DNA of 13,190 nt from an uncultured bacterium (GTDB taxonomy: Bacteria > Bacillota > Clostridia > Lachnospirales > Lachnospiraceae): contig CAJMRM010000062.1 in the NCBI GenBank assembly GCA_905215775.1, positions 1 through 13,190 of the forward strand, given 5' to 3'. The notes under the pieces are model-generated. The model ran no database searches. It was not told where the DNA came from and saw only the letters and a program-made list of their open reading frames with translations. Positions 5,454-10,321 of the stretch are shown one piece after another. Position numbers and translations under genes: made by a program. Each line of letters begins with the position of its first letter. Position 1 is the first letter of the stretch.

Positions 5454-6606
5454 ATCCCTTCTCTCTCAGGATGGCCTGGAGCTGCTCCTTTGTCGCGAAG
5501 AACGTTCCCTGTGCCATCTGTGTACTTCCGCCGCCTCTTCCATTTAAGAGCCCGTTGAGCTCCTTGGAACGCTGGCGCATATCGCCGTCCCGGCCCCCAA
5601 GGACGTATAGGAAACCGCCCTCCGTGTTTCCTCCCAGGGCCAGGACGGTTTTTCCTTTCTTTTCCTCCAGCAGCCGGTTGACCAGGTGTCTGAGCTGGAC
5701 GGCTCCAAGCTCCGGCTCCACAAGATACAGATCTCCGTCCCCCTCTTTGATATCCCTTACGATGCAGGAAATATACTTATCATAGCTTGCTGAGAGCTTT
5801 TCCTGAAGCTTTTCCGTTTCTGCCTTCAGCTTCTCCACCGCTTCAGCGATCTCCCCGGGCCTGGCCGACAGCAGCACGGAAATTTTCTGGACCTGCTGTC
5901 TCTTTTTCTCATAATCCTCCACCGCCCGCTTTCCGCAGAGAAGGGAGATGCGGACGCCGCCCTTATAATGGATCATGGATGTAAACTTCACCAGGCCGAT
6001 CTCACCGGTACGCTCCACATGGGTTCCGCAGCAGGCGCAGACATCTCCCCCGGGGATCGTAACGATCCGGACGGCTCCTGCCAGTTCCTTTTTGCTCCTG
6101 TAATCCATGGCCTTCAGTTCCTTTTCCTCCGGGTATACGGCGGAGATCTCCAGGTTCTCCCAGATCATTCCATTGGCCTTTTCCTCTATGGCCATCAGGT
6201 CCTCCCATTCCAGGAGACCGTTGAAATCAATGGTCACTTCATCGGTCCCCATATGGAAGCCGACGTTATCATATCCGAACCTCTGGTGGATCAGGCCGGA
6301 AACCAGGTGCTCTCCAGAGTGCTCCTGCATATGCCGGAACCGGCGGTCCCAGTCGATGATCCCCCGGACTGTCTCTCCCACCGGAAGAGGACCGTCTATA
6401 TAATGGATCACCTCCCCGTCCCTTTCGTGGACGTCTGTTACCCGGACGCTGCCAAGAACGCCCGTGTCCGCCGGCTGGCCTCCGCCCTCCGGGTAAAAGG
6501 CCGTGGCAGAAAGTGTAGCCTCCCAGCCCTTTTTTCCCTGCCGGCAGGAAAGCACCTCCGACTCAAATTCCTTTATATACGCAGAATCATAATATAGCTT
6601 ATCCAT
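5428..6606 (-). CDS. alaX: Alanyl-tRNA editing protein AlaX, long (AlaX-L) form with DHHA1 domain
   Basis: 392 aa from the ATG at 6606, chosen because GGAGG lies 9 nt upstream and translation begins MDKLYYDSAY; an open frame continues 46 codons further up through the promoter and is not real. The protein is a free-standing relative of the editing half of alanyl-tRNA synthetase that hydrolyses Ser-tRNA-Ala (and Gly-tRNA-Ala) in the cytoplasm. Seen: FYPEGGGQPADTG (37-49), zinc ligands HSGEH (96-100) and C192 with H196 (CCGTH), a charged helical, probably coiled-coil segment (about 225-280), and a C-terminal DHHA1 domain ending GRGGGSTQMAQG (356-367). All editing motifs are intact. It is monocistronic with its own promoter; the 3' end overlaps the convergent HPr-like gene and no terminator was seen. 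Confidence 0.92.
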   Translation of the reverse strand: MDKLYYDSAYIKEFESEVLSCRQGKKGWEATLSATAFYPEGGGQPADTGVLGSVRVTDVHERDGEVIHYIDGPLPVGETVRGIIDWDRRFRHMQEHSGEHLVSGLIHQRFGYDNVGFHMGTDEVTIDFNGLLEWEDLMAIEEKANGMIWENLEISAVYPEEKELKAMDYRSKKELAGAVRIVTIPGGDVCACCGTHVERTGEIGLVKFTSMIHYKGGVRISLLCGKRAVEDYEKKRQQVQKISVLLSARPGEIAEAVEKLKAETEKLQEKLSASYDKYISCIVRDIKEGDGDLYLVEPELGAVQLRHLVNRLLEEKKGKTVLALGGNTEGGFLYVLGGRDGDMRQRSKELNGLLNGRGGGSTQMAQGTFFATKEQLQAILREKGFMSPGPCN

Positions 6607-6637
6607 GGGTATCTTCCTCCTGTTCTGTAAAACATTA

Positions 6638-6718
6638 GATCGCGATGCGGTGAATCGTGATCGGCATTCGCCGTTCGCCATGAGTGAGCAAGCTCCCTCT
6701 GGCTCTCTTGCGCTCATT
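6638..6718. repeat. Cluster of three hairpin-forming inverted repeats in the alaX leader
   Basis: Three units follow each other: GATCGCGAT/ATCGTGATC (6638-6646 and 6654-6662, one mismatch), CGGC-ATTC-GCCG (6662-6673), and a bulged pair with arms ATGAGTGAGCAAG (6680-6692) and CTTGCGCTCAT (6707-6717). The third reaches into the alaX -10 box, so the block is not purely an RNA leader. The compact, GC-rich, noncoding organisation is like a dispersed palindromic element inserted at a promoter, but repeat status cannot be judged from one copy. Confidence 0.4.
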
Positions 6719-6744
6719 ATATCATCCTTTTTCATCTTTCTCAA
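6716..6744 (-). promoter_or_regulatory. Sigma-A promoter of alaX
   Basis: On the minus strand TTGAGA (6739-6744, five of six), a 17-nt spacer and a perfect TATAAT (6716-6721) with an upstream TG (extended -10). Transcription should start near 6709, giving a leader of about 103 nt. Confidence 0.75.
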
Positions 6745-6762
6745 TTGTGGAGGCGGGCAAAT

Positions 6763-6790
6763 TTTCCTGGAATTTCAAAATTACAGGAAA
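6763..6790. repeat. 28-bp imperfect palindrome between divergent promoters
   Basis: Arms TTTCCTGGAATTT (6763-6775) and AAATTACAGGAAA (6778-6790) are complementary at 12 of 13 positions around a 2-bp centre. The left end is 18 bp from the alaX -35 box and the right end touches the -35 element of the sigma-K-like promoter. The tight centre favours a protein-binding site in DNA over an RNA hairpin. Confidence 0.55.
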
Positions 6791-6817
6791 CTATGACAAG
6801 CAGCCCCACATATCATA
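6790..6817 (+). promoter_or_regulatory. Sigma-K-like (late mother-cell) promoter of the Cys/Gly-rich gene
   Basis: AC (6790-6791), a 17-nt spacer, and CATATCATA (6809-6817), which fits the sigma-K -10 consensus CATAnnnTA at every fixed position. The start would lie near 6823, about 30 nt before the ATG. No vegetative promoter was seen on this strand here. Sigma-K and sigma-E motifs overlap partly, so the exact factor is inference. Confidence 0.5.
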
Positions 6818-6854
6818 GGAGTGTAAACAAATAATCCCCTGGAGGACTTAAAAC

Positions 6855-7112
6855 ATGAGTGATTTAGCAGCTACAAATTGCGGATGCGGATGTGACACCA
6901 ATAATACCAGCTGTGGATGCAGCTGCGGAAACAGCAGCAACATCCTCTGGATCCTGATCCTTCTCTGCTGCTGCGGCGGACATAGCGGATGCGGAAATAA
7001 CTGTGGATGCGGCGGCAGCTGCGGATGCGGCTTCGACAACAGCTGCATCTGGATCATCCTGCTTCTCTGCTGCTGCGGCGGCTGGGGAAACGGCGGCGGC
7101 TTCTTCTGCTGA
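6855..7112 (+). CDS. Cys/Gly-rich small protein (chorion-class high-cysteine type), probable spore-coat component
   Basis: 85 aa with 19 Cys and 19 Gly. The layout is a short Cys-Gly segment (CGCGC, CGCSCG), a hydrophobic stretch SNILWILILLCCCGG (28-42), a second Cys-Gly segment (GCGNNCGCGGSCGCG), a second hydrophobic stretch SCIWIILLLCCCGG (63-76) and a Gly/Phe tail ending in Cys. So it is an internal duplication, visible in the DNA too. GGAGG lies 9 nt before the ATG. Proteins of this type are, as I recall, called chorion class high-cysteine HCB protein in clostridial annotation, without a proven function. A coat or exosporium role through disulfide cross-linking is inferred from composition and from the sigma-K-like promoter. 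Adhesion to membranes through the two hydrophobic stretches is an alternative. It is monocistronic, with a terminator 12 bp after the stop. Confidence 0.8.
   Translation: MSDLAATNCGCGCDTNNTSCGCSCGNSSNILWILILLCCCGGHSGCGNNCGCGGSCGCGFDNSCIWIILLLCCCGGWGNGGGFFC
6960..7081 (+). repeat. 102-bp-period internal duplication in the Cys/Gly-rich gene
   Basis: The 20 bases CTTCTCTGCTGCTGCGGCGG occur at 6960-6979 and again at 7062-7081, in the same frame. Flanking sequence (ATCCTCTGGATCCTGATC against ATCTGGATCATCCTG) is also similar, with a 3-bp length difference, so the repeat extends upstream. Confidence 0.75.
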
Positions 7113-7123
7113 TCTGAATCCGG

Positions 7124-7159
7124 AAAAGGCGGGCGGGCACTGGTCCTGCCCGCCTTTTT
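7124..7159. terminator. Bidirectional terminator between the Cys/Gly-rich gene and the 54-aa gene
   Basis: AAAAGGCGGGC (7124-7134) pairs with GCCCGCCTTTT (7148-7158); an alternative inner stem GGCGGGCA/TGCCCGCC is also possible. Five T residues (7155-7159) follow on the plus strand and TTTT on the minus strand. It is 12 bp from one stop codon and about 10 bp from the other, so it can serve both convergent genes. Confidence 0.85.
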
Positions 7160-7168
7160 ACCGCCTGG

Positions 7169-7333
7169 TCACCGGGACTCCGGGCCATTTTCTCCCGGCT
7201 CCTCCCGTTCCTTCCCTTCTGGCTGCCGGGATCGTTTCCCAGCCCTGTCCGCCATTTTCTTTTTTCTGTACCGTTCAAAATCCTCATCGATCTCGTATAC
7301 GCTGTTTCCATCTATAATAAGTCTGTATGACAT
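7169..7333 (-). CDS. Conserved-looking small protein, 54 aa, function unknown
   Basis: 54 aa from the ATG at 7333, which has AGGAGGG 8 nt upstream; the open frame runs 31 codons further but without a comparable site. The sequence starts MSYRLIIDGNSVYEIDEDFE, a compact block of two short hydrophobic stretches with acidic residues. From residue 21 it becomes a very charged, probably disordered tail (RYRKKK, then mixed Arg, Glu, Gly, Pro). No signal peptide, membrane helix or known motif is visible. I recall similar small proteins beginning MSYRLIIDGNAVYEID in Lachnospiraceae, but assign no function. No clear promoter was found between it and the divergent 145-aa gene. It converges on the Cys/Gly-rich gene and shares its terminator. 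Confidence 0.6.
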   Translation of the reverse strand: MSYRLIIDGNSVYEIDEDFERYRKKKMADRAGKRSRQPEGKEREEPGENGPESR

Positions 7334-7456
7334 ATGATCTCCCTCCTGTCTATCCATAATATTCCCGGATCCCAGGTTCCGTGCCCGGTCGCCGGTTTCC
7401 TGGTCTTTTCCTCCCGGCAGACGCATATATTTTCACCAGTAAAAGGAGGCTTGCCA

Positions 7457-7894
7457 ATGAATGAAAAAGAATTAATGCTCACTGATCTGGACTACGCCAT
7501 CGGGGACCGCCGGATGCAGATGCTCAAGGCCGCCATTCCCTATATGGAAATTCCCCAGCAGCGGGCCTTATCCATGTTCGTCAAATGGAGGGAGCTGGTG
7601 CGCACCATGGAATTTTTCGATGAAAACGGCGATGGGATGATGAGCGTCTGCTCCCTGGAGGAGGGTCATACGACTCCGGCCGATATGCTGGCGGCCGTAA
7701 AGCCCTACGGCGGTCCCGGCGAGCAGGAGATCATTGATCTTCTGATGAACGTACTGGCCTTCCGGAGCAGCCGGGACAGAAGCGGAGGCCGGAGCCCATT
7801 TTCCATGGACCAGCTTTTGTCACTTCTTCCGCCGGACGCCCAGTCCAGGCTGGAAACGGTCCAGCTCATGATGCAGACCCTGGGACAGGTCTGA
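7457..7894 (+). CDS. Uncharacterised 145-aa protein, first gene of a two-gene unit
   Basis: 145 aa from the ATG at 7457, with AGGAGG 8 nt upstream; an upstream in-frame ATG at 7334 overlaps the ribosome binding site of the divergent gene and is unlikely. I do not recognise the family. The protein is predicted mainly helical and soluble, with 13 Met. The N-terminal part (1-54) is dense in amphipathic segments (MQMLKAAIPYMEI, RALSMFVKWRELVRTMEFF). Residues 55-66, DENGDGMMSVCS, look like an EF-hand calcium loop with Asp, Asn, Asp, Gly and Ser at positions 1, 3, 5, 6 and 9, but Ser in place of the usual acidic residue at position 12. Residues 103-116 are a Ser/Arg/Gly linker, followed by two short helices. 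It is followed after 15 bp by the 93-aa gene, so they are probably co-transcribed. Confidence 0.7.
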   Translation: MNEKELMLTDLDYAIGDRRMQMLKAAIPYMEIPQQRALSMFVKWRELVRTMEFFDENGDGMMSVCSLEEGHTTPADMLAAVKPYGGPGEQEIIDLLMNVLAFRSSRDRSGGRSPFSMDQLLSLLPPDAQSRLETVQLMMQTLGQV

Positions 7895-7909
7895 AAGAAG
7901 GAGGCTTGA

Positions 7910-8191
7910 ATGAACTCAGCTTTTGAAAATGATCCAAGATTAAAAAATATGGACCTCCATAAGCTTTCCGTCCTCCGGTCCCTGGCAGAGGAACTGGAGG
8001 CGGCCCCCAAGGACCAGAAAATGGCCGTCTTCCTGGCGGTCAGCCAGCGGGCCGCCAGGGAGCACATATCCTTTTCCGGCGGGGAACGGGAGCTTCTGAT
8101 CCAGATCCTGATGGAAGGCATGTCCGCCGAGGAAAGAAAAAAGGCAGAAACGATCCAGAAGCTGGCTGGACGGATGCAAAAAAATACATAA
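7910..8191 (+). CDS. Uncharacterised 93-aa protein, second gene of the unit
   Basis: 93 aa, ATG at 7910 with GGAGG 5 nt upstream, 15 bp after the stop of the 145-aa gene. The product is soluble and probably all helical: a start rich in Asn and Asp (MNSAFENDPRLKNMD), a helix LHKLSVLRSLAEELEAA, then PKDQKMAVFLAVSQRAAREH, and a C-terminal segment ELLIQILMEGMSAEERKKAETIQKLAGRM. The pattern of leucine-rich amphipathic helices suggests a small binding or adaptor protein. I do not recognise a named family and see no catalytic motif, signal peptide or membrane helix. Being in the same transcription unit as the 145-aa gene, the two products may act together. A strong terminator follows the stop codon. 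Confidence 0.72.
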   Translation: MNSAFENDPRLKNMDLHKLSVLRSLAEELEAAPKDQKMAVFLAVSQRAAREHISFSGGERELLIQILMEGMSAEERKKAETIQKLAGRMQKNT

Positions 8192-8195
8192 CGAT

Positions 8196-8254
8196 AAAAA
8201 CAGGGGACGCCGCAAGGCCAGGATAAACTTTTCCTGCTTTGCGGCATCCCCTTT
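8196..8254. terminator. Bidirectional terminator between the 93-aa gene and the secreted YkuD-like gene
   Basis: AGGGGACGCCGCAA (8202-8215) pairs with TTGCGGCATCCCCT (8239-8252) with one mismatch, and an inner CAGGA/TCCTG pairing extends the stem. TTT follows on the plus strand; on the minus strand GTTTTTATC follows, a better U tract. A second, weak hairpin with five T residues (8262-8282) may back it up on the plus strand. Confidence 0.85.
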
Positions 8255-8318
8255 CGAATGCCCGTCCTCTGAACGGCTTTTTATATTTTGATCAATCCCC
8301 TGGCATTTTCCCGCCGGA

Positions 8319-9158
8319 TCACATTCCTTCCAGATCCTCCACCTCAGAGGAGATCAGGATCCTTGTGTCCTGGTCAATGGACTGGATCAGCATACGCACA
8401 TACGTCTGGGACAGCTGGATCCCGGAAAAAGTGTCGTCCTCGGTACTGGCCTGCTGGCAGTTCACCACCAGGGCCGGATAGCCGTCCCCCTCTGCCTCAG
8501 GCTTTAAGACCATCCCATAATTGGAAAACGCCTTCATCTCTCCCAGGCGCACGGCCTCCTTCGTAACAGGTCCTTCCTCTCCGGCTGTATAAATGTCTCC
8601 AAAGTCCTCATCCTCCGGATCTGTGATCCAGTAATCCTTCTGGCTCAGCTGACGGTAGGACACCAGGCTTCCCGGATCCTTCTCCAGTCCAAAGGCGCTT
8701 TCCAGCCGGTATGCGCCATAAATATCCTCGTCCTCGCCGGAACCGCCGGAAATATAGCAGTTGACGGCGAACACCTCTCTCCAGTCCCCGTTGGTACCCC
8801 TGGAGTAATAAAACAGACGGGAATTCCCGGCCAGCTCACCCTTGGCAGCCCGGGTCTTTTTTCCGTTCCCCGTCTGGACAGGGATCTCCTCTCCGCCCCC
8901 GGTCTCCAGGTTATTGATCACCAGGATCAGGCTTTTGGAATCGCCTGCAATGCCCATTTCATCGATCCACCGGCCCTTGTCCTGCTGGGTTTTCCAGGAA
9001 AGATCCACCGGCACCTCATCCTCCCAGAGGGTTTCCGGTTCCAGGAGAATCGTATCCACTGCCTGCTCCTTCACGGCTCCAGAGGCAGGGATCCCAAGGA
9101 ACGCGGACAGGACCAGTACGGCTGCGGCTGTAAATGATGTATATAAACGCTTATGCAT
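8319..9158 (-). CDS. Secreted YkuD-fold (L,D-transpeptidase-like) protein, probably catalytically inactive
   Basis: 279 aa. Residues 1-28 are a signal peptide (MHKRLYTSFTAAAVLVLSAF, cleavage likely after ASGA). From about 75 the sequence follows the plan of the YkuD L,D-transpeptidases of Firmicutes: LFYYSRGTNGDWREVFAVNC (115-134), IYGAYRLESAFGLEKDPGS (146-164), a DYWITDPEDEDFGDIY segment (175-190) and a C-terminal MLIQSIDQDTRILI (256-269). Active enzymes have HCS, then a short loop and T-x-G-C-V, where Cys attacks the peptide. Here the matching places read VNCQ (232-235) and TFSGIQL (243-249), so both catalytic His and Cys seem to be lost. It would then bind cell wall or another partner outside the cell without cross-linking it. 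The alignment is by eye. The gene is preceded by a TTGACA promoter and GGAGG about 10 nt before the ATG. Confidence 0.75.
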   Translation of the reverse strand: MHKRLYTSFTAAAVLVLSAFLGIPASGAVKEQAVDTILLEPETLWEDEVPVDLSWKTQQDKGRWIDEMGIAGDSKSLILVINNLETGGGEEIPVQTGNGKKTRAAKGELAGNSRLFYYSRGTNGDWREVFAVNCYISGGSGEDEDIYGAYRLESAFGLEKDPGSLVSYRQLSQKDYWITDPEDEDFGDIYTAGEEGPVTKEAVRLGEMKAFSNYGMVLKPEAEGDGYPALVVNCQQASTEDDTFSGIQLSQTYVRMLIQSIDQDTRILISSEVEDLEGM

Positions 9159-9190
9159 AAAGAAATATCTCCTCCCATCCTGTCCATATT

Positions 9191-9220
9191 ATCATACTTT
9201 TCATGAAATGTCACTGTCAA
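9191..9220 (-). promoter_or_regulatory. Probable sigma-A promoter of the YkuD-like gene
   Basis: A perfect -35 TTGACA (9215-9220), an 18-nt spacer and TATGAT (9191-9196) on the minus strand. It lies in the 100-bp gap after the RpiR-type gene, so the YkuD-like gene can be transcribed on its own; no terminator was seen between the two genes. Confidence 0.65.
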
Positions 9221-9258
9221 ATCCTGTCTACCACAAATTTGCCACATTTTAGCCAGCC

Positions 9259-10158
9259 CTATTTCCCATCCCTTCCCCTGGAATCCTTATACATGGAAAT
9301 GGTTCCGATGCTTTCCCGGGCTTCCAGGATCTGATCCCGCAGCCGGGTGGTCTCCTCCGGGCTGCCGACAGCCGCAAAATATGCGATAAGGTTGGTCAGC
9401 GAGAAAAATCCCAGGACAGAGTTATAATAGTAGAGGTCATGGTTGTCATAGGTCAGAACCACCGTCGCAAAGGTAGCCACCGGAGACGAGATCTTATCGG
9501 TGATCACGATCTGGGGCACGCGCTTTTCGCTGAGGTATTTGACGGTATTCACCACATGTCTGGCATACCCGGGGTTGGAAAAAACGACTGCCACATCCTC
9601 CGGGCCGGCATGGATCAGATGGTCGATATAAAGGGCGCGGCTCTGGGAGCCAAGATCCTCCACCCGGATCCCGATGGTCATGAGACGCCGGGTCAGATAC
9701 GCCGACCCCACTGCCGCCAGCTCATTTCCGATGGCATAGACCGTACTGGCCTGACGGATCAGGGATACGGCTGTCAGGACCTGTTCCAGCCGGCACTGGG
9801 AAAACGTATTTTCAAGGACGCGGACCTCATTGGCCGCAAATTCCTTAAACATTGCTTCATAATCCAGTTCCCTGGTCCCTGCCGCGCCGGAGGCGCCGGA
9901 AGACCTCAGAGCCTCGCTGCCCAGCAGCCTGGCCTGGAGATGGTCCCGCAGATCCTTTTTCATATCCACATAGTTGGCAAAGCCCAGCTTTCTTGCGAAT
10001 CTTAAGACCGTCACCTCTGTGACGCCCAGGGCATTGGCCATTTCCCTCAGCGAATAAAAACAGGCCTCATCGGGATATTTATACATATAATCCGCAATCC
10101 GCTTCTGCACCGGACTCAGTTCTCCGTATTTTTCGTTTACCGCCTCCAAAAAACTCAT
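9259..10158 (-). CDS. RpiR/MurR family transcriptional regulator (HTH plus SIS domain)
   Basis: 299 aa, cytoplasmic, normal length. The N-terminal domain has the family's winged helix-turn-helix: LSPVQKRIADYMYKYPDEA (14-32) then SLREMANALGVTEVTVLRFARKLGF (36-60). A Gly/Ala/Ser linker follows (about 85-98), then a SIS domain (about 120-265), which in relatives senses a phosphosugar. Its binding motifs look weakened: the expected GxGxS after the first strand reads GNELAAVG (144-151), and the expected SxSGxT reads SNPGYA (194-199). The C-terminal ISSPVATFATVVL (223-235) keeps the usual pattern. So the fold is clear but the ligand may be unusual or absent. The ATG at 10158 has GAGGAT upstream. 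The target is unknown; no sugar gene is adjacent, and the downstream YkuD-like gene is the only neighbour on the same strand. Confidence 0.88.
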   Translation of the reverse strand: MSFLEAVNEKYGELSPVQKRIADYMYKYPDEACFYSLREMANALGVTEVTVLRFARKLGFANYVDMKKDLRDHLQARLLGSEALRSSGASGAAGTRELDYEAMFKEFAANEVRVLENTFSQCRLEQVLTAVSLIRQASTVYAIGNELAAVGSAYLTRRLMTIGIRVEDLGSQSRALYIDHLIHAGPEDVAVVFSNPGYARHVVNTVKYLSEKRVPQIVITDKISSPVATFATVVLTYDNHDLYYYNSVLGFFSLTNLIAYFAAVGSPEETTRLRDQILEARESIGTISMYKDSRGRDGK

Positions 10159-10190
10159 GGGTCATCCTCGCATCTTTCTGTTTTGTAATC

Positions 10191-10220
10191 ATTATACACA
10201 ATTTCTTAATGAAAAGTCCA
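10191..10220 (-). promoter_or_regulatory. Probable sigma-A promoter of the RpiR-type gene
   Basis: On the minus strand TATAAT (10191-10196) is preceded after 18 nt by TGGACT (10215-10220, four of six). The leader would be about 25 nt. It sits after the leuS terminator. Confidence 0.6.
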
Positions 10221-10278
10221 GTATTTTTGTAACATTTTTCCATGTATCTGTAAAAAAGCGGCAATTAGAGGCGCAGAC

Positions 10279-10308
10279 AAAAAAATGGGGGCTGCTGCAG
10301 CAGCCCCC
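10279..10308 (-). terminator. Terminator of leuS
   Basis: A perfect 22-bp palindrome, GGGGGCTGCTG/CAGCAGCCCCC (10287-10308), is followed on the minus strand by A and seven T residues (10279-10285). It begins 13 nt after the leuS stop codon. Confidence 0.9.
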
Positions 10309-10321
10309 GCGGTCTCTTTTT

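Noticed and set aside
5968..6597. 209-aa open frame on the plus strand
   Set aside because: Shadow of alaX, with no domain of its own.
6607..6709. T-box riboswitch in the alaX leader
   Set aside because: Leader is only about 103 nt, with no TGGTACCGCG-type sequence and no terminator before the gene.
6607..6744. 46-codon N-terminal extension of AlaX
   Set aside because: The frame runs through the -10 and -35 boxes of the alaX promoter, and the ATG at 6606 has the ribosome binding site.
7425..7440. Sigma-K-like box CATATATTT upstream of the 145-aa gene
   Set aside because: It misses the final A of CATAnnnTA and has no AC at the right distance.
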